Shown here: positions 1 to 4,959 of the stretch, piece after piece | Layout of the letters: each line of letters starts with the position of its first letter | How positions within the stretch are numbered: the stretch's first letter is position 1 | DNA from: an uncultured Eubacterium sp. | GTDB taxonomy: Bacteria; Bacillota; Clostridia; Lachnospirales; Lachnospiraceae | Assembly (NCBI GenBank): GCA_947573465.1 | Contig: CANPET010000074.1 | Coordinates: forward strand, 1 to 7,548 | DNA: 7,548 nucleotides | Direction: 5' to 3' | Made by a program: the position numbers and the translations under genes | Notes under the pieces: generated by a model | Told to the model about the DNA's origin: nothing | Database searches by the model: none | What the model saw: only the letters and a program-made list of their open reading frames with translations

Positions 1-171
1 GTAATGCGAAAAGAAGTTGGGATATTGATTACTATTTTAAATTTTGGTTTCAGACAGGTAGGGTTATTGCTGGTTATTAGTATTGCAGTTGCAGCAGTGG
101 CAAGTTTTATACCGGTTTATAGAATTGCATCGAAAAAACCGATTGAAGCAATTCGAAACAAATTAAAATAA
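1..171 (+). CDS. ABC transporter permease, FtsX-like C-terminus (partial, 5' end outside window)
   Basis: An open frame enters at base 1 and stops with TAA at 169-171, giving 56 residues. They contain a hydrophobic helix (roughly residues 20-42, VGLLLVISIAVAAVASFIPVY) followed by the tail RIASKKPIEAIRNKLK. A last transmembrane helix followed by a short basic tail of the type (R/K)KPI-AIR is the usual ending of FtsX/MacB-type permease subunits of ABC transporters, which act in the cytoplasmic membrane in export or antimicrobial peptide resistance. The ATPase partner would lie upstream, outside the window. The substrate cannot be told from this fragment. I see no intrinsic terminator directly after the stop; the next promoter begins 9 bases downstream. 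Confidence 0.8.
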   Translation, partial: VMRKEVGILITILNFGFRQVGLLLVISIAVAAVASFIPVYRIASKKPIEAIRNKLK

Positions 172-179
172 TATGATGC

Positions 180-208
180 TTGAAAATATTTTTGTTAAGT
201 AATATAAT
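180..208 (+). promoter_or_regulatory. sigma-A type promoter for the DUF5688 gene
   Basis: A -35 box TTGAAA (180-185) and a perfect -10 box TATAAT (203-208) are separated by 17 bases, matching the vegetative consensus at 11 of 12 positions. Transcription should start near 215, giving a leader of about 55 bases. A small palindrome, AATGTA-aa-TACATT (206-219), overlaps the end of the -10 box and the predicted start site, so a repressor could bind there; that is inference. Confidence 0.75.
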
Positions 209-268
209 GTAAATACATTAATCATAAACTTTAGGTAACGTATCGTAATTCATATGGAGGTTTAGAAT

Positions 269-1285
269 ATGGATTATGAGGGCTTTGTTCAGGAAATACA
301 AAGAAAGATAAAAGAGATGATTGAAAAAAGGCTGGATGATGGTATTGTGGTTATTCGGAATGTATTAAAAAATAACAATATCAGAATGAAAGCTATCAGC
401 ATTGTACGAAAGGATGAAAAGGCCACGCCGACAATTTATCTGCAGAATTATTATACAGATTATAAGAATGGAAGGACAATTAAGAGCATCTGCGATGAAA
501 TTTTTGAAATATATCTTAAAGGAATAGAGAATTTTAAAACAGATGTGGATATACAGGATATATCGGATTGGAAAAGAATGAAAGAAGTGGTTTATTATAA
601 AGTTATTAACTACGAAATGAATAAAACACTTCTTTCTAAAATTCCACATTTTAAGTTTTTAGATTTAGCAATTGTATTTTATATTATGATGTCAAAAGAT
701 GATGAAGGTCAGGCAACAGCCTTGATATATAATCAGCATCTTTCAGGCTGGGAGATAACTCCTGAAGAATTGCGGGATACCGCTTTTCAGAATATGTGGA
801 ATAGATATCCGATTGTAGTGAGACGTATGGAAGACATTGTTTCAGAAATGATTTTAAATGATATTTTGGGAGATGAAGAATGGGTTGATACATATGATGA
901 TGAGTATGACGATGACATTATCAGCGAAGATACTGAATATGGTGAATACACTTATGGAGAATTGAAAGGAATTGTTAAGGAAGAAGTAGAAAGTTTGAAA
1001 ATAGAAGACCTAAACATGTATGTTATGTCTAATGAAATGAAATTAAACGGTGCAGTCTGCATTACATATCCCGGAGCAATTAAGGATTTTGCCATAGAAC
1101 ATAATAGTGATGTGTATATTATACCGAGTTCGGTTCATGAACTGATTTTAATTCCGGATATCAGATGTTCTATAGAGACCATGAATGAATTAATAAAAGA
1201 TGTCAATCGAAGACAATTGGATCCGGTTGAGGTTTTATCGGATCATGTGTATATTTATCGGCTGGAGACAGGAGTAATTGAATAA
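269..1285 (+). CDS. DUF5688 family protein
   Basis: This 338-residue protein has the features I recognise from DUF5688, a family of unknown function common in Lachnospiraceae. The N-terminal third contains VLKNNNIRMKAISIV and the segment TPTIYLQNYYTDYKNG. The middle has KVINYEMNK, then IPHFKFLDLAIVFYIMM and GQATALIYNQH. The C-terminal part holds MKLNGAVCITYPGAIKDFA, IIPSSVHELILIPD and VLSDHVYIY. A very acidic stretch (about residues 202-229, rich in Asp, Glu and Tyr) splits the two halves and looks like a linker. There is no signal peptide or membrane helix, so it should be cytoplasmic. GGAGG at 256-260, eight bases before the ATG, fixes the start. It appears monocistronic, with its own promoter at 180 and terminator at 1287. 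No catalytic motif is evident and I assign no function. Confidence 0.85.
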   Translation: MDYEGFVQEIQRKIKEMIEKRLDDGIVVIRNVLKNNNIRMKAISIVRKDEKATPTIYLQNYYTDYKNGRTIKSICDEIFEIYLKGIENFKTDVDIQDISDWKRMKEVVYYKVINYEMNKTLLSKIPHFKFLDLAIVFYIMMSKDDEGQATALIYNQHLSGWEITPEELRDTAFQNMWNRYPIVVRRMEDIVSEMILNDILGDEEWVDTYDDEYDDDIISEDTEYGEYTYGELKGIVKEEVESLKIEDLNMYVMSNEMKLNGAVCITYPGAIKDFAIEHNSDVYIIPSSVHELILIPDIRCSIETMNELIKDVNRRQLDPVEVLSDHVYIYRLETGVIE

Positions 1286-1286
1286 T

Positions 1287-1322
1287 AAAAAGACTTCAGA
1301 AGAAAAATTCTGGAGTCTTTTT
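1287..1322. terminator. bidirectional intrinsic terminator between the DUF5688 gene and the convergent tRNA
   Basis: The arms at 1287-1301 (AAAAAGACTTCAGAA) and 1308-1322 pair over 15 bases with one G-T wobble around a six-base loop. The arm begins with five As and ends with five Ts, so transcripts from either strand end in a hairpin plus U-run. It begins one base after the DUF5688 stop codon and lies just beyond the 3' end of the minus-strand tRNA, so it can serve both. Confidence 0.9.
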
Positions 1323-1330
1323 CAATATAA

Positions 1331-1402
1331 TGCACCTGACCGGATTCGAACCGGTATTGTCGCCTCCGGAGGGCGATGTTCTATCCATTAGACTACAGGT
1401 GC
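1331..1402 (-). tRNA. tRNA-Arg (anticodon CCG)
   Basis: Read on the minus strand, 72 bases fold as a tRNA. The acceptor stem is GCACCTG/CAGGTGC with discriminator A, the anticodon stem TCGCC/GGCGA encloses loop CTCCGGA (anticodon CCG, reading the arginine codon CGG), and the T arm is ACCGG-TTCGAAT-CCGGT. The variable loop is four bases. CCA is not encoded and must be added after transcription. In the D stem, position 12 C faces 23 A (mismatch) and 13 T faces 22 G (wobble), so only two of four pairs are Watson-Crick. An open frame of 64 codons can be read across this gene on the plus strand but is not a gene. Confidence 0.96.
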
Positions 1403-1418
1403 AAATGAATCCTTATCT

Positions 1419-1447
1419 ATTCTACCCCAGATGTGGCAATCAGGCAA
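1419..1447 (-). promoter_or_regulatory. promoter of tRNA-Arg
   Basis: On the minus strand a -35 box TTGCCT (1447-1442) and a -10 box TAGAAT (1424-1419) are 17 bases apart, matching consensus at 4/6 and 5/6 positions. The predicted start near 1412 gives a leader of about ten bases before the mature tRNA 5' end at 1402, a typical arrangement for a single tRNA gene. Confidence 0.6.
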
Positions 1448-1476
1448 TATGTAATTCACATATATTTTTTACAAAG

Positions 1477-1505
1477 TTGAATTTTAAAAGTGTTTTTGAT
1501 ATTAT
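1477..1505 (+). promoter_or_regulatory. promoter for the membrane protein gene and probably thiN
   Basis: A -35 box TTGAAT (1477-1482) and a -10 box TATTAT (1500-1505) are 17 bases apart, matching consensus at 4/6 and 5/6 positions. Transcription would start near 1512, leaving a short leader with AAAGGAG at 1523-1529. It diverges from the tRNA promoter, and the two -35 boxes lie about 30 bases apart. Confidence 0.55.
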
Positions 1506-1538
1506 TAGAGAAACGAAAAGATAAAGGAGATGTGTAAC

Positions 1539-2354
1539 GTGACGGATGATGAAAACAAGTTAAGCAAATCAGAGTTGGAAGAGTTGCTGAAAGAAGTTGA
1601 ACGGGATAGACAGCCTGTAAAAAAAGTAAGTAATCAGAAGAAAAAGTCTAATATCAGAATAGATATGATTATAGCAGCAATTGTTGCTGTTGTTTTAGTA
1701 ATAGGTATTGGAGCAGCTGTCGTTTATTTTGTAAAGAGTACACCGACAAAAGAAGAAAAGGCAGTGGCTGAAAATCCATTACAGGACGAGAAATATCCTG
1801 AGATATCTGATGTGGTAAAGAATTATCTGAATGCATTTTTAATTGAAGACAATGAAAAGCGTGCAGAGACAATTGCACAGTATGTAGGAAATTTGTATGA
1901 TATTAATAGTGTAAAGCAAAGGACTTATGTATCAGGGTATAGTGGTATAGAATGTTACACAAAGGAAGGACCTTACGAAAATACATATGTAGTTTACGCA
2001 TATTATCAGATGGGAATTAAGAACATTGAGACAACAGTTCCTTGCATTAACAGATTGTACGTTGTAAGAGATACGAAAACGGGAAATGTCTATATTCAGA
2101 ATGACAGTGGAGAAGAAATACAGAAATATATGCAGAAAGTAACAAAAGATGCAGATGTACAACAGTTGTTAAAGGATGTAGAAAAAGAGTTTGAGGACGC
2201 AAAAGCATCTGACTCGAAACTTAAAGAATATTTTGACAAGTTAGAGGCGGCAGGACAAAAAGAAGAGACAACGGTGCAGCAGACTACGGCTGCAGGCACA
2301 CAGGCAGTTACTACAATGCCTCAAACTACAGTAGCGAATACAGACAAAAAATAG
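1539..2354 (+). CDS. single-pass membrane protein of unknown function with a Thr/Gln-rich tail
   Basis: I do not recognise a named family. The GTG at 1539 is preferred over the in-frame ATG at 1530. The ribosome binding site AAAGGAG ends at 1529, so it touches the ATG with no spacer but lies nine bases from the GTG. The resulting 271-residue protein has a charged cytoplasmic N-terminus (about 1-41, acidic then basic, with KKK at 34-36), one membrane helix (about 42-65) and a long extracytoplasmic part with the N-terminus inside. The outer part opens with PEISDVVKNYLNAF and contains alternating strands and helices reminiscent of an NTF2-like or TcpC-like fold; that is only an impression. A charged helical segment (about 208-240) and a low-complexity tail rich in Thr, Gln and Ala (about 245-268) follow. 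thiN begins 34 bases after the stop, so the two are probably co-transcribed. Confidence 0.75.
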   Translation: MTDDENKLSKSELEELLKEVERDRQPVKKVSNQKKKSNIRIDMIIAAIVAVVLVIGIGAAVVYFVKSTPTKEEKAVAENPLQDEKYPEISDVVKNYLNAFLIEDNEKRAETIAQYVGNLYDINSVKQRTYVSGYSGIECYTKEGPYENTYVVYAYYQMGIKNIETTVPCINRLYVVRDTKTGNVYIQNDSGEEIQKYMQKVTKDADVQQLLKDVEKEFEDAKASDSKLKEYFDKLEAAGQKEETTVQQTTAAGTQAVTTMPQTTVANTDKK

Positions 2355-2388
2355 AGTAATAATATAAAAGAATATGACAGGTATATAC

Positions 2389-2997
2389 ATGAAAGAAGTA
2401 TGTTATATAGTTGGTGCCGGAGACAATACCGGCACTAATTTTTTAAAAGGGAAAAATGATTACGTTATCGCAGCAGATGGAGGATTGCTTTGTCTTCAAA
2501 AACTGAAGATTGAACCAAATGTGATTATGGGAGACTTCGATTCTCTAGGGTATATTCCTGAGGGGAATAATGTGATTCAGCATGAAGTTATGAAAAATGA
2601 TACGGATATGATGCTGGCAGTAAAAAAAGCGTTGGATATGGGATATCATAAAATAAAAATATATGGTGGAACGGGTGGTAGAATTGACCATACCTTTTCT
2701 AATATTCAGACGATGTTGTATGCTTCCCGAAAAGGTGCATCGATAGAAATGATAGATAATACAAACACATATCATGTTATTACAGATGGAAAAATCAGGT
2801 TAACAGGAAATACTAAAAGTGGATTTTCTATCTTTGCTTTGGGTGGAACTGCCCATAAAGTAAATATTAGAGATGCAATGTATTTATTGCATGATTTCGA
2901 ACTGACTCCGGATAATCCTACGGGAACAAGCAATTCATTAATAGGAAAAGAAGAGACAATATCCGTGGAAAAAGTAAGTCTGCTGATTATTACGTAA
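2389..2997 (+). CDS. thiN: thiamine pyrophosphokinase (thiamine diphosphokinase)
   Basis: The enzyme transfers pyrophosphate from ATP to thiamine to make TPP, the last step of thiamine salvage in the cytoplasm. All family signatures are present. Counted from the ATG at 2389 they are the N-terminal strand CYIVGAGDN, DGG at 30-32, GDFDS at 48-52 (metal and pyrophosphate site), NDTD at 70-73, GGRIDH at 96-101, and the thiamine-site GTSN at 179-182 in the C-terminal beta domain. The 202-residue length is normal for the family. An in-frame ATG at 2374 would add five residues. I prefer 2389 because CAGG at 2378-2381 sits seven bases before it and the family usually starts just before the first strand, but neither site has a strong Shine-Dalgarno. 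The gene follows the membrane protein by 34 bases and precedes a TPP riboswitch and thiT, fitting a thiamine salvage cluster. Confidence 0.93.
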   Translation: MKEVCYIVGAGDNTGTNFLKGKNDYVIAADGGLLCLQKLKIEPNVIMGDFDSLGYIPEGNNVIQHEVMKNDTDMMLAVKKALDMGYHKIKIYGGTGGRIDHTFSNIQTMLYASRKGASIEMIDNTNTYHVITDGKIRLTGNTKSGFSIFALGGTAHKVNIRDAMYLLHDFELTPDNPTGTSNSLIGKEETISVEKVSLLIIT

Positions 2998-3085
2998 AAT
3001 ATAATTATTTATAAGATGAAAAAAATTAGTGTCAAGAGAAATCCGGCAACAGACGAAAATAATAACTGAAAATGTATTGTTTTTC

Positions 3086-3114
3086 TTGACAAATACTGAC
3101 AAAACGGATAGACT
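3086..3114 (+). promoter_or_regulatory. promoter of the TPP riboswitch-thiT transcript
   Basis: A consensus -35 box TTGACA (3086-3091) and a -10 box TAGACT (3109-3114, 4/6) are 17 bases apart. The predicted start near 3121 is about 20 bases upstream of the aptamer, so the riboswitch is at the head of the thiT mRNA and thiN is not under its control. The stretch 2998-3085 between thiN and this promoter shows no gene and no convincing terminator. Confidence 0.7.
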
Positions 3115-3137
3115 ATCACACGTAAAACAAAATACAT

Positions 3138-3220
3138 TCGCTAGGGGTGCCTTCATTGGCTGAGAGATGTATATCGACCCTCATTACTTGATACGGTTAG
3201 TACCGTCGTAAGGAAGCTAT
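3138..3220 (+). promoter_or_regulatory. TPP riboswitch (THI element) aptamer
   Basis: The conserved blocks of the TPP aptamer occur in order: CTAGGGGTGCC (3141-3151), GGCTGAGAG (3158-3166, the pyrimidine-binding element), GACCCT (3176-3181), ACTTGAT (3186-3192, usually ACCTGAT) and CGTAAGGAA (3207-3215). The P5 stem is ACGGT-TAGT-ACCGT (3193-3206). The pyrimidine sensor arm is short, so this is a compact bacterial version. TPP binding is known to reduce expression of the downstream gene in bacteria. The adjacent gene is the thiamine transporter thiT, which agrees. Confidence 0.96.
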
Positions 3221-3229
3221 ATTTTATAA

Positions 3230-3274
3230 AGGGAATTCTCTGGCGATTATTGTAATCAAAGGAGGAATTTTTTT
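3230..3274 (+). promoter_or_regulatory. riboswitch expression platform: hairpin burying the thiT Shine-Dalgarno
   Basis: The bases between aptamer and thiT can fold into a hairpin. The outer helix pairs AATTCTCT (3234-3241) with GGAGGAATT (3261-3269), with one bulged G and one wobble. The inner helix pairs GATTA (3245-3249) with TAATC (3253-3257) around a TTG loop. The 3' arm contains the Shine-Dalgarno GGAGG (3261-3265), and a run of seven Ts (3268-3274) directly precedes the ATG. The structure could block ribosome access, act as a weak terminator, or both. No separate intrinsic terminator is visible between the aptamer and thiT. The pairing was worked out by eye without energy calculation. 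Confidence 0.5.
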
Positions 3275-4075
3275 ATGGAAAAAACAAAGACATCAGTAAA
3301 ACTTGTAGAATGTGCTATCTTAATTGCAATGGCTTTCGTATTAAGCTTTATTAAAATTATTGATATGCCTTTTGGTGGTTCAGTAACTGCAGCCAGCATG
3401 GCACCGATTATTATAGCAGGATACAGACATGGCTTCAAATGGGGGATTATAACAGGCTTTGCGTATAGTTTATTACAGTTACTTATGGGACTGGAAAACG
3501 TATCTTATGCTACATCAGCAACAGCAGGTATTGCAATTGTTATGTTAGACTATATTGTTGCATTTACTGTTTTAGGTCTGTTAGGTGTATTGAAGAGAAA
3601 CAAACATCAGACAGGAGTGCTTGTAATTGGTACATTGGTGGTATGTGTTATTAGATTTATCTGTCATGTTATTACAGGATGTACAGTATGGGCAGGGGTA
3701 TCTATTCCAACTGCTGATGGTGCAATTTATTCATTAGTATATAATGCTGCATATATGGTACCTGAGACAGTTGTAACAGTGTATGTGATAGCGTTGATAT
3801 CCAATGCAGTAGATTTGAGATTGGACAGACCTGTAACGAAAAAGAAATCAGATAACGTAATGGCAATTTTAAATGGAGTTTTAATCTTTGGTATTGCTAT
3901 TGTTATAGATTTTCTGTATTTATTCCAGAAAGTACAGTCAGAAGAAGGCTTTGATATTACAAGAATTGGTGAAGCAAACTGGGGACTTGTTGGAATTATT
4001 ACAATAGCAGGATTGGTTGTAGGTGTGATTGCCTATATGATTACAAAAATGTTTGTTAATAAGAAAGCAAAATAA
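3275..4075 (+). CDS. thiT: energy-coupled thiamine transporter S component ThiT
   Basis: ThiT is the thiamine-binding membrane subunit of an ECF transporter and needs the shared EcfA/A'/T module, not present here. Six helices fill residues 10-180 with ThiT family segments MPFGGSVTAASMAPI (31-45), YRHGFKWG (50-57) and LDYIVAF (91-97). The thiamine-site pattern known from Lactococcus ThiT (His125, Trp133, Tyr146, Asn151) matches H131, W139, Y152 and N157 with identical spacing. At 266 residues it is longer than the usual 180-200: after a basic linker (about 186-192) there is a C-terminal extension with two more predicted helices (about 193-214 and 237-259). AAAGGAGG at 3258-3265, nine bases before the ATG, fixes the start. 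Expression is controlled by the upstream TPP riboswitch, and a terminator follows at 4096, so thiT is monocistronic. Confidence 0.93.
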   Translation: MEKTKTSVKLVECAILIAMAFVLSFIKIIDMPFGGSVTAASMAPIIIAGYRHGFKWGIITGFAYSLLQLLMGLENVSYATSATAGIAIVMLDYIVAFTVLGLLGVLKRNKHQTGVLVIGTLVVCVIRFICHVITGCTVWAGVSIPTADGAIYSLVYNAAYMVPETVVTVYVIALISNAVDLRLDRPVTKKKSDNVMAILNGVLIFGIAIVIDFLYLFQKVQSEEGFDITRIGEANWGLVGIITIAGLVVGVIAYMITKMFVNKKAK

Positions 4076-4095
4076 TCCGTGAAATTATATCGAGA

Positions 4096-4130
4096 AAAAA
4101 GAATCTGTTGTTGCAACAGATTCTTTTTCT
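4096..4130 (+). terminator. intrinsic terminator after thiT
   Basis: A perfect 15-bp hairpin pairs 4096-4110 (AAAAAGAATCTGTTG) with 4114-4128 around a TTG loop and ends in a T-run interrupted by C. The A-tract at its base would allow some termination on the other strand, but no convergent gene is present. The loop and start of the 3' arm also supply the -35 box of a candidate promoter for rluF. Confidence 0.88.
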
Positions 4131-4139
4131 GTGTAAAAT
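4111..4139 (+). promoter_or_regulatory. candidate promoter for rluF-ligA, embedded in the thiT terminator
   Basis: TTGCAA (4111-4116, 4/6) and TAAAAT (4134-4139, 5/6) are 17 bases apart. The -35 box comprises the loop and the first bases of the 3' arm of the preceding terminator, so DNA bases are shared between stopping thiT transcription and starting rluF. The start would be near 4146, about 40 bases before the rluF ATG. Confidence 0.45.
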
Positions 4140-4186
4140 ATTTTAGAGAAGATAAATAGAAATTATTTTGTCGGGAGACAATAGTT

Positions 4187-4915
4187 ATGACAGAAAAAAG
4201 ACTGAAACAACAGAAAACAAACACAGAAGAAATCCGATTGAACAAATTTTTAAGTGATTCAGGTTTTTGCTCCAGAAGAGAGGCAGACCGTCTGATTGAA
4301 GGCAGAAAAGTTACTGTCAATCATGAAGTTGCCGTAATGGGACAAAAGGTAACCCTGAAAGATATTGTAAAAGTAAATAGACAGATTATATCAAGAGAAG
4401 AAGAACAGATTGTAATTGCTTTTAACAAACCAGTAGGAGTGGAATGTACTACAGATGCTGGAAATCCGGATAATATTGTAGATTATATTGGGTATCATAA
4501 GCGTATTTATCCAATAGGACGTTTGGATAAAAATTCCCAGGGACTGATACTTTTAACCAACGATGGTTCACTTGTAAATCATATATTGAAGGCATCTAAT
4601 TATCATGAGAAGGAATATGTAGTAACGGTAGACAAACCCATTGATAATGAGTTTGTTCAAAAAATGTCTTCAGGTGTTGAGATATTAAATCAAGTGACCA
4701 GACCATGTAAGGTTACAAGAGTAAATAAACACACATTTCATATTGTCTTAACGCAGGGATTGAACAGACAGATAAGACGTATGTGTGAATCTTTGGGATA
4801 TAAAGTACAGAAATTAAAACGAATTCGGATTATGAATATTCATCTGGGCAATCTTCCTATGGGGCAGTATCGAAATGTGACAGATGAAGAACTGGCACAA
4901 ATAATGAAACAATAA
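4187..4915 (+). CDS. rluF: 23S rRNA pseudouridine(2604) synthase RluF-type
   Basis: This 242-residue protein belongs to the RsuA/RluB/E/F family, which isomerises a uridine in ribosomal RNA to pseudouridine. An S4 RNA-binding domain occupies about residues 16-65 (IRLNKFLSDSGFCSRREADRLI). The catalytic domain follows, with FNKPVGVECTT at 79-89, the catalytic motif GRLDKNSQGL in which D114 is the nucleophile, and a C-terminal block LTQGLNRQIRRMCESLGY. It follows E. coli RluF closely over its length (for example NIVDYI, HEKEYVVTVDKPI, IRIMNIHLG), so RluF is better supported than RluB or RsuA. E. coli RluF acts on U2604 of 23S rRNA and also tRNA-Tyr U35; the target here is inferred. GGGAG at 4173-4177, nine bases from the ATG, supports the start. 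ligA follows 44 bases after the stop, suggesting a two-gene operon. Confidence 0.92.
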   Translation: MTEKRLKQQKTNTEEIRLNKFLSDSGFCSRREADRLIEGRKVTVNHEVAVMGQKVTLKDIVKVNRQIISREEEQIVIAFNKPVGVECTTDAGNPDNIVDYIGYHKRIYPIGRLDKNSQGLILLTNDGSLVNHILKASNYHEKEYVVTVDKPIDNEFVQKMSSGVEILNQVTRPCKVTRVNKHTFHIVLTQGLNRQIRRMCESLGYKVQKLKRIRIMNIHLGNLPMGQYRNVTDEELAQIMKQ

Positions 4916-4959
4916 TCCGTTAGATGACAAATATAGTGAATTGATTGCGAGGAAAGAAA

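Noticed and set aside
1447..1463. Inverted repeat ATATGT-AATTC-ACATAT between the tRNA and membrane protein promoters
   Set aside because: Only six AT-rich pairs; in sequence of this composition such repeats are expected by chance and no T-run or known operator pattern accompanies them.
1330..1524. Open frame of 64 codons on the plus strand starting at 1330
   Set aside because: Its first third is the complement of tRNA-Arg, the rest covers two divergent promoters, and it has no ribosome binding site.
2096..2299. Minus-strand open frames inside the membrane protein gene
   Set aside because: They lack ribosome binding sites, give low-complexity Cys/Ser/Phe-rich products and overlap a well-supported plus-strand gene.
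3001..3017. TATAA/TTATA inverted repeat just after thiN, possible terminator
   Set aside because: The stem is five A-T pairs with no G-C and no T-run, so it would not terminate transcription.
4073..4920. The same octamer TAATCCGT follows the last codons of both thiT and rluF
   Set aside because: Eight bases, three of which are the stop codon; no pairing or longer repeat around either copy, so coincidence is sufficient.
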